A stretch of 64,000 nucleotides of DNA from positions 124,001 through 188,000 of the forward strand of contig NZ_JACRSS010000003.1 in the NCBI RefSeq assembly GCF_014384805.1, read 5' to 3'. Shown one piece after another: positions 16,367-24,123 of the stretch. The notes under the pieces were generated by a model, which saw only the letters and a list, made by a program, of their open reading frames with translations, was not told the DNA's origin and did not search any database. Each line of letters opens with the position of its first letter. Positions within the stretch are counted from its first letter, which is position 1. Position numbers and translations under genes: made by a program. This DNA is from Guopingia tenuis (GTDB taxonomy: Bacteria; Bacillota; Clostridia; Christensenellales; Christensenellaceae).

Positions 16367-17869
16367 ATGGAAATTTTAAAGCCGTATATCAACGGTGAAT
16401 TTGTGGAATCTAAAACGGATAAGTATATGCCTGTTTATGATCCGAGCACAGGCGAAGTTATCGCGCAGACTCCCTGCTGCACCGCGCAGGAAGTGGAGGC
16501 GGCCATTGCCGCCGCAAAGGCCGCTTTCCCCAAATGGTCGGATACGCCCGTGCAGAGAAGGGTGGAGGTTCTCTATAAATTCAGAGATCTTCTCATGGAA
16601 AATATGGACGACCTTACCTATACGCTGGCCCGGGAAAACGGAAAAAACTGGGACGAGGCAAAGGGCGATATTTTAAAGGTGAAGGAACCCGTTGAGGTTG
16701 CCTGCGGCGCGCCCACCATCATGATGGGCGAATCCACCATGAATGTCACCCCCGGCTTTGATACCACGCTGTATAGAGAGCCTCTGGGCGTTTTTGCGGG
16801 CATCGCTCCCTTCAATTTCCCCGCCATGATCCCCATGGGCTGGATGATGCCCATGTGCATCGCCACCGGTAACACGCTGGTGCTGAAAGCGGCGAGCATG
16901 TGCCCCATGACCTCGCTCAAAATGGTTGCGCTTCTGGAAAAAGCCGGCTTGCCGGCAGGTGTTGTCAATATCGTGACCTGTTCCCGGAAGGAATCCGAAA
17001 TGTTCCTGTCCCATCCCGACGTAAAGGGGGTTACGCTGGTCGGTTCTACCGAGGTCGGCCTGCATATTTATGGCGAAGCGGCCAAGCATGGCAAGCGGGT
17101 GCAGTGCCTGTGCGAAGCGAAAAACCATGCGCTTGTCCTGGAGGATGCTCCCATCACCCGGACAGCCGCCGGCATCATCAATTCTTCCTTTGGCTGCGCA
17201 GGCGAGCGCTGCATGGCCCTTCCGGTCATCGTCGTGCAGGAATCCATCGCCGACGCATTGGTGGATGAAATTGTCAAGCAGGTTTCCAAGAAGAAGATCG
17301 GCCCCGCCTATGATAAAGAGACAAATCTCGGCCCTGTTGTCACCGCGGCCCACAAAAAATTCGTCTGCGACTGGATCCAGAAGGGCATCGACGAGGGCGC
17401 CAAGGTGGTTCTCGACGGCAGAAACGTCGTGGTTCCCGGATATGAGAACGGCTTCTATGTAGGCCATACCATTTTGGACCATGTAACTCCTGAGATGACC
17501 GTTGGCCAGAGAGAAATTTTCGGGCCGGTGCTCTGTGTAAAACGCGTCAAAGACTTTGAAGAGGGCATCAGCATCATGAATGCCAACCCGTTCGCCAACG
17601 GCTCGGTGATCTTCACGCAGAATGGTTATTATGCGCGTGAGTTTGCCAAGAGAACGCACGGCGGCATGGTCGGAATCAACGTGGGCATTCCCGTTCCCTC
17701 GGGCATCTTCCCGTTTGCCGGCCACAAAAACTCCTTCTTCGGCGACCTGCACTGCCTCGGGAAGGACGGCATGCGCTTCTATACAGAGTCCAAATGCGTT
17801 ACGACCCGTTGGTTTAACGAAGAGGATATGAAAAAAGAGCATGTCGGCACATGGGACGGCGCGCTTTAA
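16367..17869 (+). CDS. mmsA: Methylmalonate/malonate-semialdehyde dehydrogenase (CoA-acylating) family
   Basis: 500 aa aldehyde dehydrogenase with the MmsA/IolA signature FGCAGERCMALPVIVV; catalytic Cys282. The family oxidises methylmalonate or malonate semialdehyde to propionyl- or acetyl-CoA with NAD+. It lacks the general-base Glu of hydrolytic ALDHs, as expected, but the usual GG before AKNH is CE here (LCEAKNHALV, near 248). The start follows AAAGGAG. No inositol or valine pathway gene is adjacent, so the in-vivo substrate is open. Downstream is an iron alcohol dehydrogenase with its own promoter. Confidence 0.85.
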   Translation: MEILKPYINGEFVESKTDKYMPVYDPSTGEVIAQTPCCTAQEVEAAIAAAKAAFPKWSDTPVQRRVEVLYKFRDLLMENMDDLTYTLARENGKNWDEAKGDILKVKEPVEVACGAPTIMMGESTMNVTPGFDTTLYREPLGVFAGIAPFNFPAMIPMGWMMPMCIATGNTLVLKAASMCPMTSLKMVALLEKAGLPAGVVNIVTCSRKESEMFLSHPDVKGVTLVGSTEVGLHIYGEAAKHGKRVQCLCEAKNHALVLEDAPITRTAAGIINSSFGCAGERCMALPVIVVQESIADALVDEIVKQVSKKKIGPAYDKETNLGPVVTAAHKKFVCDWIQKGIDEGAKVVLDGRNVVVPGYENGFYVGHTILDHVTPEMTVGQREIFGPVLCVKRVKDFEEGISIMNANPFANGSVIFTQNGYYAREFAKRTHGGMVGINVGIPVPSGIFPFAGHKNSFFGDLHCLGKDGMRFYTESKCVTTRWFNEEDMKKEHVGTWDGAL

Positions 17870-17885
17870 GCCGATTCGGATCTCT

Positions 17886-17923
17886 GTTTCCAGGAAACGA
17901 CGGGCATTCCCTTCGTCGTTTCC
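17886..17923 (+). promoter_or_regulatory. Two mutually exclusive hairpins after mmsA
   Basis: GGAAACGACG at 17893-17902 can pair with CGTCGTTTCC at 17914-17923 (10 bp), or its first part with GTTTCC at 17886. No T run follows. It may stabilise the mmsA transcript end or be part of an attenuator ahead of the terminator at 17986. Confidence 0.4.
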
Positions 17924-17985
17924 CACATAAGCGTCCCGATGTTTCCCAGCGGATCTTCGGGCGCACCTTATATCAACGGCAAATT

Positions 17986-18030
17986 AACCCGGCATATGGT
18001 TCGGATCTTTCGTCCGCAGCCGGGTTTTTT
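17986..18030 (+). terminator. Terminator after mmsA
   Basis: AACCCGGC / GCCGGGTT stem with an inner TTCGGA...TCCGCA helix and a six-T run. Confidence 0.85.
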
Positions 18031-18032
18031 GC

Positions 18033-18061
18033 TGGATATCAGCACGCTTGGGCGGTATAAT
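18033..18061 (+). promoter_or_regulatory. Promoter of the iron alcohol dehydrogenase
   Basis: TATAAT at 18056-18061 with a weak TGGATA 17 bases upstream, placed right after the mmsA terminator. Confidence 0.5.
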
Positions 18062-18152
18062 AAGAAAGAATGGGAAAGGCCGCCGCATAGCGAACGCTCT
18101 GCGGTGCCGATATCCGGCAGTAAATCCTTACCTATGAAAGAACGTGATTGCA

Positions 18153-19265
18153 ATGTATGATTTTTCATTTCAAAGTCCTGTGAAATCCATGGCCGGGCGG
18201 GGCAAGTTCCGCTCCATCGGCGAGTTTACAGGCAGCAAAAAAATTCTGCTTATCAGCGATAAGATTATCTCTTCCATGGCTTTTTACGGTGAGATCAAGG
18301 AGCTGCTGAAGGGCCGCATTGCCGGCGAATTTGCAGGTGTCATGCCCAATCCCGAATGCGAGATGGTGGACGAAGCCGTTACGCTCTGCAAGAGCTGCGG
18401 CGCGGACTGTGTCATCGGCATTGGCGGCGGTTCGGTTCTGGACACGGCCAAGGCCGTTGCCGTCCTCTCCTGCGAAGAGGGAAAAACCGCCGACTACATG
18501 GCCGGAAAGGCGCTGGGCCGGCATCGCCAGGAACTGATCCTGGTTCCCACAACAGCGGGAACCGGCAGCGAGGTGACCAATGTTTCCGTGTTGACCGATC
18601 CCAAGATCAATAAAAAGCTTTCGCTGGTGGATCCCATCCTCTATGGCGATATCGCCATCATCGATCCCTGCCTGACCGAAACCATGCCCAAGCGGGTGGC
18701 GGCGGCCTCCGGGTTCGACGCTCTCTGCCATGCCATCGAAGCCTATTGGAATATCCGCACCTCTCCTCTCTGCGAGGCGCTTTCCATGGAGGCAGTGGAT
18801 AAAATCGTCAAAAATATCTATCCGGCCTGCAACGGCGACGGAGACGCCCAGGAGGAAATGGTTATCGCCTCCTATATCGCCGGTATTTCCTTTAACCAGA
18901 CCCGCACCACCGTCTGCCACGCCATCAGCTATAAGCTGACGTCGGATTACGGCATTGACCACGGCCTGGCCTGCGCCTTCACGCTGATCCCCTTCCTGCG
19001 CTATGAATCCGAGGACCCAGCCGTCAAAGCGGCATTGGACCGCATGGGGCGGTATTGTGGGTTCAGTGGCAGCGAAGCTCTTATCGATGAGATCGACCGG
19101 CTGTATGACGCCGTGGGGCTGCCCCGGCATCTGTCGGATCGCGGCGTAAAGCCCGAGGACGTGGACGCCATTGTGGACGCCGGCATGGCGGTGCCCATCA
19201 CCAAGCTCTGCAAGCGGGAGGTCACCCGGGAGGCCATGCACAGGATTATCACCGATCTTTTATAA
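18153..19265 (+). CDS. Iron-containing (group III) alcohol dehydrogenase
   Basis: 370 aa from the ATG at 18153; a GTG at 18144 is an alternative but leaves no room for the AAAGAA ribosome site. The NAD(P) loop GGGSVLDTAKAVAV lies near 91-104, TTAGTGSEVTN near 135-145, and metal ligands in GFDALCHAIEA and in CHAISYKLTSDYGIDHGLA are present. It interconverts an alcohol and an aldehyde or semialdehyde. Position behind mmsA suggests a shared aldehyde pool, but separate transcription signals argue against a strict operon. Confidence 0.88.
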   Translation: MYDFSFQSPVKSMAGRGKFRSIGEFTGSKKILLISDKIISSMAFYGEIKELLKGRIAGEFAGVMPNPECEMVDEAVTLCKSCGADCVIGIGGGSVLDTAKAVAVLSCEEGKTADYMAGKALGRHRQELILVPTTAGTGSEVTNVSVLTDPKINKKLSLVDPILYGDIAIIDPCLTETMPKRVAAASGFDALCHAIEAYWNIRTSPLCEALSMEAVDKIVKNIYPACNGDGDAQEEMVIASYIAGISFNQTRTTVCHAISYKLTSDYGIDHGLACAFTLIPFLRYESEDPAVKAALDRMGRYCGFSGSEALIDEIDRLYDAVGLPRHLSDRGVKPEDVDAIVDAGMAVPITKLCKREVTREAMHRIITDLL

Positions 19266-19377
19266 AAAATGCTTCTGCGATTCGGTGCAGAAAGACCGCA
19301 GGGGAAATTTTGGAGAACCTTCGCCGGCGGCTATGAAAATGCGTATAACACCCTACCTGATATCTCCATTTTTAAAC

Positions 19378-19414
19378 GGGAGGCGGAAGAAATTTTCTTC
19401 CGCCTCTTGTTTTG
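19378..19414. terminator. Bidirectional terminator between adh and the EamA gene
   Basis: GAGGCGGAAGAAA / TTTCTTCCGCCTC stem with TTGTTTT on the plus side and T/A-rich sequence on the minus side, located between convergent genes. Confidence 0.75.
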
Positions 19415-19456
19415 GATTTTTTCTCCGAAAAACAGCTCTCTATTTTCCCGGCTCCC

Positions 19457-19882
19457 CTATCGGGCAATCAGCACCAGCCCGGCCCCGCAAAGACACATGC
19501 CAAGGATTTGCCGCAGGGAAAGGCTTTCCTTATAGAGCAACAGCCCCACAGCCAGCAGGATCACGGCCAGGCTGATATTGGCCACCAGTGACGCTATGCT
19601 CACCTTCCATCCGGCACGATAGGCGCTGATATACCCAAATTCCAGAGCGACGATCACAATGCCCAGGGCGACCGACGTCCAATTCATTTTGGAAAACTCG
19701 GCCAGCAGGTTTTTCTGGCCGGATGTCGCAAAAAACAGGGCTATTGCGCTCACCATCGCCACAAAATAGGATACGGCCAGTGAAGCAAAGGAATTGATCC
19801 CCGGCGGCGTCGATTTTGCCGCGATATTATAGACCGTATTGGCGCCCACAACCAAAAGAATGGGCCATAGCAAATGAATCAT
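19457..19882 (-). CDS. Half-size EamA/DMT-family transporter
   Basis: 141 aa from MIHLLWPILL at 19882, behind GAGGAGG. The longer open frame upstream runs through the leader RNA and is rejected. About five hydrophobic helices make one EamA repeat instead of the usual two, so it must dimerise to transport. Half-size EamA and small multidrug resistance proteins export small cations, drugs or metabolites; the ligand is unknown. Its transcription passes through a conserved leader that ends in an intrinsic terminator, so export is probably induced by the compound the leader senses. Confidence 0.82.
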   Translation of the reverse strand: MIHLLWPILLVVGANTVYNIAAKSTPPGINSFASLAVSYFVAMVSAIALFFATSGQKNLLAEFSKMNWTSVALGIVIVALEFGYISAYRAGWKVSIASLVANISLAVILLAVGLLLYKESLSLRQILGMCLCGAGLVLIAR

Positions 19883-20051
19883 ACCTCTCCTCCTCAAGCA
19901 AAAAAGCAGCCAGACATTTCGCCTGACTGCTGGTAGGTGCGCACCCATTGTATTATGATGTCTCTGCCGCGCATTGTGCAGCACGGGCAGTTATCAAAGG
20001 AATACCCCGGACGCGGAAGCTTGTTTCCGCTTCGTCCGTGCATTCATTATA
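19883..20051 (-). promoter_or_regulatory. Promoter and terminator-bearing leader RNA of the EamA gene (copy A of a two-copy element)
   Basis: The TATAAT box at 20051-20046 starts a leader of about 155 bases. It has a GCGGAAACAAGCTTCCGC hairpin inside GGACG/CGTCC, CCTTTGATAA, a TGCC...GGCA stem, CATCATAATACAA, GGGTGCGCACC, then an AGCAGTCAGGC / GTCTGGCTGCT hairpin with six Ts (19904-19932), just before the ribosome site. The layout is that of a transcription-attenuating riboswitch. The same element precedes the cupin at 4913-5114. Ligand and class are unknown. Confidence 0.65.
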
Positions 20052-20103
20052 CCTGATCTGCCAAAAAAAAAATCAATATAGGCCATCGCACGGCTGGTTT
20101 TTC

Positions 20104-21780
20104 CTAAAACAGCCCGGATATCCTTCCGCCCTCGTCCACATCGATCCCCTCGGCAGCCGGAACTCTGGGCAGGCCGGGCATCGTCATTATATTTCCCGCC
20201 AGCGCCACCACGAATCCGGCACCTGCCGAAACTTTGACCTCCCGTATAGCGATGCGGAAACCCCGGGGAGCGCCCAGCAACGCCGGATTATCTGAAAAGC
20301 TGTATTGGGTTTTGGCAATGCAGACCGGGAAGCGGGAGAAGCCCAGCTCCTCCAGGCGCGCCAGCTGGCTTTCCGCCGCCGGGGCAAAGTCGACGCCGTC
20401 GGCATGGTAAATTTTCCGAGCCACCGCCTCGATCTTCTCCTTGAGCGGCATGGCATCCGGATAGCAATAGGAAAATTCGCTCTCCCCTTCCGCCAGGGCA
20501 ACAACGGCATCTGCCAGCTCCAGCGCACCGGCGCCGCCCTTGGCCCAAACCTCCGTCAGAACCGCCTGCGCACCGGCCTGGGCGCAAACCTCCTGCACCA
20601 GGGCAATCTCCGCGGGCGTATCCGTCTGAAACCGATTGACCGCCACCACAACGGGCAGGCCATAGACGCCCCGCAGGTTTTCCAGATGCTGCAGCAGGTT
20701 TGCCGTTCCCGCCTCCAGCGCCGCCAGATTTTCCTCGGAAAGCTCGTTTTTAGCCAGTCCGCCGTGCATCTTCAGCGCCCGGATGGTTGCCACCAGCACA
20801 ACGGCGTCCGGCCGGAATTTTGCCTTGCGGCATTTGATATCCAAAAACTTCTCCGCGCCCAGATCTGAACCAAAGCCTGCCTCTGTCACCACATAGTCCG
20901 CCAGCCGCCGTGCCATGCGGGTCGCCATGATCGAATTGCAGCCATGGGCGATATTGGCAAAGGGGCCGCCATGCACCAGGGCCGGCGTATGCTCCAGCGT
21001 CTGCACCAGGTTGGGCTTTATGGCGTCCTTCAGGAGAGCCGTCATGGCCCCCTCCGCCCGCAGATCCCCGGCTGTCACAGGCTGGTCGGCATAGGTATAT
21101 CCCACCACAATGCGCTTCAGCCGCCGCTTCAGGTCCTTCAGATCCCGGGAAAGGCAGAGAATCGCCATAATTTCCGACGCCACAGTGATATCAAAGCCAT
21201 CTTCTCGGACACACCCGTTGGCCTTTGGCCCCATGCCGCCCACAATTTGGCGCAGGAATCTGTCGTTCATATCCAGGCACCGTTTCCATGTGATCCGTTT
21301 GGGGTCGATTCCAAGGGCATTTCCCTGGTGGATATGGTTATCCAGAAGCGCCGCCAGCAGGTTGTTGGCCGCCCCAATGGCATGGATATCCCCGGTAAAG
21401 TGCAGGTTGATCTCCTCCATGGGCACAACCTGGGCATAGCCGCCGCCGGCAGCGCCGCCTTTGATTCCAAACACCGGGCCCAGGGAAGGCTCCCGGATGG
21501 CCACCATGGCCTTTTTCCCCCGGCGGCGCAGGCCGTCCCCCAGGCCCACTGTCACCGTCGTCTTTCCCTCGCCCGCCGGCGTGGGGGAAATCGCCGTCAC
21601 TAAAATCAACTTTCCCTCCGGTTTATCCGTGCGCTCTTTCAGGATTTTATCGTCAATTTTCGCTTTATACCGCCCATAGGGCTCTATATATTCCTCAGGA
21701 ATTCCCGCTTCCCGGGCTATTTCGCCAATGGGAAGCAGGGGCGTCTCCTGGGCAATGGCAATATCGCTCTTTCTTTCCAT
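20104..21780 (-). CDS. fhs: Formate-tetrahydrofolate ligase
   Basis: 558 aa, normal family length. It makes 10-formyl-THF from formate, THF and ATP. The P-loop PTPAGEGKTTV is near residues 67-77, and conserved blocks FDITVASEIMA, GDLRAEGAMTALLKDA and HGGPFANIAHGCNS are present. The start follows GGGAGGAAAA. It is transcribed alone from a TATAAT promoter (21830-21825) with a leader of about 45 bases that shows no ZTP riboswitch. It is adjacent to, and upstream of, the EamA gene, which has its own promoter. Confidence 0.96.
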   Translation of the reverse strand: MERKSDIAIAQETPLLPIGEIAREAGIPEEYIEPYGRYKAKIDDKILKERTDKPEGKLILVTAISPTPAGEGKTTVTVGLGDGLRRRGKKAMVAIREPSLGPVFGIKGGAAGGGYAQVVPMEEINLHFTGDIHAIGAANNLLAALLDNHIHQGNALGIDPKRITWKRCLDMNDRFLRQIVGGMGPKANGCVREDGFDITVASEIMAILCLSRDLKDLKRRLKRIVVGYTYADQPVTAGDLRAEGAMTALLKDAIKPNLVQTLEHTPALVHGGPFANIAHGCNSIMATRMARRLADYVVTEAGFGSDLGAEKFLDIKCRKAKFRPDAVVLVATIRALKMHGGLAKNELSEENLAALEAGTANLLQHLENLRGVYGLPVVVAVNRFQTDTPAEIALVQEVCAQAGAQAVLTEVWAKGGAGALELADAVVALAEGESEFSYCYPDAMPLKEKIEAVARKIYHADGVDFAPAAESQLARLEELGFSRFPVCIAKTQYSFSDNPALLGAPRGFRIAIREVKVSAGAGFVVALAGNIMTMPGLPRVPAAEGIDVDEGGRISGLF

Positions 21781-21860
21781 TTTTCCTCCCTCATATCCTT
21801 CTGTTTTTTTGGAAATACAGTTCGATTATACTATAATTTGCGGAAAAAGTACACCCACCC

Positions 21861-22215
21861 TTCTTTCTTTGAAAAGAAAGAAGCAAAGAAACTTTCATGA
21901 CTGGTTACCCCAAAACCTTTATCCCTCTGCATATTCAAAGATCCAGAGCAGCCTTTTGTTCCGTAAAGACCTATTCTTTGAAAAGAAACAAGCAAAGAAG
22001 TTTTCACGACTGGTCACTTCAAAACCTTTATTCTCTGCACATTCAAAAATCCAAAGAGACCTTTTGTTCCACAAAAACCTTTTCTTTGAAAAGATACAAG
22101 CAAAAAGTTTTCACGATTGGCTACCCTCAAGTCTTTATTTTCTGCATATCCAAAAATCCAGAGAGGCCATTTATTTTGTCCAGACTCTTTTCTTTGAAAA
22201 AAACAAAGGAGTCTA
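21861..22215. repeat. 108-bp tandem repeat, about 3.3 copies
   Basis: Units begin with TTCTTTGAAAAGA at about 21865, 21974, 22082 and 22190, spaced 109, 108 and 108 bases, with some divergence between units. The length is a multiple of three and the plus strand stays open (21728-22300), but composition, lack of a ribosome site and overlap with the fhs start make coding unlikely. A piece of it (TTTCTTTGCTTCTTTCTTTT on the minus strand) recurs at 57229-57248. The rest of 22216-22357 holds nothing recognised. Confidence 0.85.
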
Positions 22216-22357
22216 TTATGTCCTCCCTTCCCTTTTTCCCAACTGTTTCCGCAACAATGTAGAAAAATCATTTACCCTCACAAAAAATGTCCTTATATAG
22301 CTTTTGTATTCCATTCATCCTAATAAACTTATTTGGGAACGATTCGGTTGAAGGCTC

Positions 22358-22389
22358 AAAATAAAAAGCGCCGCAGATACCCGCGGCGC
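22358..22389 (-). terminator. Terminator of the Na+ pump gene pair
   Basis: GCGCCGC / GCGGCGC stem, loop GGGTATCT, followed on the minus strand by TTTTTATTTT. Confidence 0.88.
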
Positions 22390-22414
22390 CGTACCGTTTC
22401 TATTCTATTTGGAG

Positions 22415-22552
22415 CTATTCTTTCTTTTCGCTCCGGGGTTTGGAAAAGACTTTGTTCATCAGGAGAATCGCCAGATAGATTACAACGATCACCGCGAAAA
22501 TCCCCAGCATTCCATATAACATGATCTGCAGGCTCTTCATAAATAAACTCAT
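22415..22552 (-). CDS. Small single-span membrane protein, Na+-pump decarboxylase gamma subunit-like (OadG)
   Basis: 45 aa from the second of two adjacent ATGs (22552), 6 bases after GGAGG; the first ATG at 22555 is too close. Residues 10-33 form one transmembrane helix (YGMLGIFAVIVVIYLAILLM) and the tail is basic (KVFSKPRSEKKE). The gene starts 12 bases after the beta-subunit stop and ends at the operon terminator. Size, topology and place fit OadG/MmdD-type subunits that anchor the carboxyltransferase to the beta subunit. Identification rests on context more than on sequence. Confidence 0.75.
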   Translation of the reverse strand: MSLFMKSLQIMLYGMLGIFAVIVVIYLAILLMNKVFSKPRSEKKE

Positions 22553-22564
22553 CATATACCTCCT

Positions 22565-23686
22565 TTACGCCACCAGCGAGAGGATCATGCCGCCCGCGAT
22601 GACCGACGCGATCTGCCCGGCCACATTCGCCCCCGCCGCATGCATCAACAGGAAATTATGGGGATCTTCCTTCAGGCCCATCTTATTGATAACCCGCGCC
22701 GACATGGGGAAAGCCGAAATGCCCGCCGCACCGATCATGGGGTTGATCTTGTTCTTGGAAAACAGGTTTAGGAGCTTGGCAAACAAAACGCCGCCGACAG
22801 TATCAAAGATAAAGGCCACCAGCCCCAGCCCCAGGATCATAAGAGTGGAGGGTGTCAGGAACATATCCGCCCGCATTTTGGCCGCTACGGTAAGCCCCAA
22901 GAACAGGGTGATCAGGTTTGCCAGTACTTTCTGGGCTGTCTCCGAAAGGGAATTGAGCACGCCGCATTCCCGGATCAGATTGCCGAACATGAGGAATCCC
23001 ACAAGGGCCACAGAGCGCGGCGCCACAATGCCCGCGATCACCGTCACCACAATGGGGAAAAGGATACGGGTGGTTTTGGAGATATCCTTCTGGTTATATG
23101 TCATCTTGATACGGCGTTCCTTCTTCGTCGTCACCGCACGGATTGCAATGGGCTGCACAATGGGCACCAGCGCCATATAGGAATAGGCCGCCACGATGAT
23201 CGCGCCGATATAGGGTGTGTTGAAATAGTTAGCCACGAAAATAGACGTGGGGCCATCCGCCGCGCCGATGATGGCAATGCTGGCAGCGTCCGTCAGCCCA
23301 AATCCCAGAAGCGTCGCCATGGAAAGTGTAAAAAAGATTCCAAATTGAGCCGCCGCACCGAAGAGCAGCATCTTCGGATTGGAGAGCAGCGGGCCGAAAT
23401 CGATCATCGCCCCGATTCCGATAAACAGCAGCAATGGGAACAGCTCATTGGCAATGCCCGCGTCAAAGAGCACATCCAAAATTCCCACTTCCGTTACATT
23501 GTCAATCACCTGGGTCACCGCGCCGGAAAGGGGCAGGTTGACAAGAATCGCACCAAAGCCGATGGGCAGGAGCAGCGCAGGCTCCATATCCTTTTTGATG
23601 GCGAGATAGATCAGCACACCGCCAATGACCCACATGACGGCCTGCTGCCAGGTAATGTTCAGCACATTTGAAAAAAGCGCCTCCAT
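22565..23686 (-). CDS. Na+-transporting decarboxylase beta subunit (OadB/GcdB/MmdB type)
   Basis: 373 aa from MEALFSNVLN at 23686 behind AAAGGAGG. It has about ten hydrophobic segments and the conserved GAADGPTSIFVANYF region, whose Asp takes part in Na+ translocation, plus GAAGISAFPMSARV near the C-terminus. The beta subunit couples decarboxylation of a biotin-bound carboxyl group to Na+ export. The alpha and biotin-carrier subunits are not in the window, so the substrate (oxaloacetate, methylmalonyl-CoA or glutaconyl-CoA) is open. An Mn2+-type riboswitch controls the operon. Confidence 0.93.
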   Translation of the reverse strand: MEALFSNVLNITWQQAVMWVIGGVLIYLAIKKDMEPALLLPIGFGAILVNLPLSGAVTQVIDNVTEVGILDVLFDAGIANELFPLLLFIGIGAMIDFGPLLSNPKMLLFGAAAQFGIFFTLSMATLLGFGLTDAASIAIIGAADGPTSIFVANYFNTPYIGAIIVAAYSYMALVPIVQPIAIRAVTTKKERRIKMTYNQKDISKTTRILFPIVVTVIAGIVAPRSVALVGFLMFGNLIRECGVLNSLSETAQKVLANLITLFLGLTVAAKMRADMFLTPSTLMILGLGLVAFIFDTVGGVLFAKLLNLFSKNKINPMIGAAGISAFPMSARVINKMGLKEDPHNFLLMHAAGANVAGQIASVIAGGMILSLVA

Positions 23687-23701
23687 AAAATCCTCCTTTA
23701 T

Positions 23702-23830
23702 ACTTTTGTTATATAGAACCTTGAACAAAAGTCTCGCTTTTTAAACGCATAGACGGGTTTTCCATCGCTTTCCAACCGTGCTGACGTCCTATGCCACATT
23801 CCCCCTGGAATGCAAGCTACTCCCTTTTTG
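23702..23830 (-). promoter_or_regulatory. yybP-ykoY (Mn2+) riboswitch in the oadB leader
   Basis: On the minus strand the L1 motif GGGAGTAGC (23824-23816), the CGTCAGCACG segment and the L3 motif GCGAGACTTT (23737-23728) occur in the order and spacing of the yybP-ykoY class. P1 is CAAAA / TTTTG. The 3' strand of P1 lies inside ACTTTTGTT (23732-23724), which is exactly complementary to AACAAAAGT (23710-23702) beside the ribosome site. That gives a plausible switching hairpin. The first loop has three Gs where four are common. Confidence 0.75.
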
Positions 23831-23840
23831 GCTTAATTTT

Positions 23841-23869
23841 ATTATAACGGCCTGTCCAAAAAAAGGCAA
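23841..23869 (-). promoter_or_regulatory. Promoter of the oadB-oadG operon
   Basis: TTGCCT and TATAAT are 17 bases apart on the minus strand, starting the riboswitch leader. The stretch 23870-24071 beyond it shows nothing else recognisable. Confidence 0.75.
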
Positions 23870-24071
23870 CCTGCTTTGCCGGATCCGGGGGATTATTGTT
23901 TCATTTTGCGACAAATCTCCCGGGGCGGGAGCAAATGACGCGGTGTTGGATTGCCTTCCGAATTTCCTTTCCCGTTCCCACGGCATAAAAAAACGACAAA
24001 GATGTACCGCATATGTTCTCACGCATTTGATCTCCCGGCAAGCCCGACAGCAGAAGTCCTCATAAAAAAAC

Positions 24072-24096
24072 AAAAAACGACGAAAGGCCGTTTTTT
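24072..24096 (-). terminator. Terminator of the 117-aa Rossmann-like gene
   Basis: AAAAAACG...CGTTTTTT hairpin that reads as a terminator on either strand. It follows the minus-strand gene by about 30 bases. Confidence 0.65.
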
Positions 24097-24123
24097 CAAC
24101 ATATCCTGCGCGGACAGCAAATG

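Noticed and set aside
17877..18030. Third copy of the orphan leader element between mmsA and adh
   Set aside because: Only a short GGGCGCACC-like block is shared; the TGCC/GGCA stem and CATAAT segment are missing.
19883..20051. T-box, TPP, SAM-I, ZTP or guanidine riboswitch
   Set aside because: None of the core sequences of these classes could be found in the leader in the right order.
21781..21830. ZTP riboswitch before fhs
   Set aside because: The leader is only about 45 bases and lacks the conserved ZTP segments.
21861..22215. Possible CRISPR array
   Set aside because: Units are 108 bases and contiguous, with no short conserved repeat alternating with unique spacers, and no cas genes nearby.
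21728..22300. A 190-codon plus-strand open frame across the 108-bp repeats
   Set aside because: No ribosome site, overlaps the fhs start on the other strand, and the frame is a by-product of a repeat unit divisible by three.
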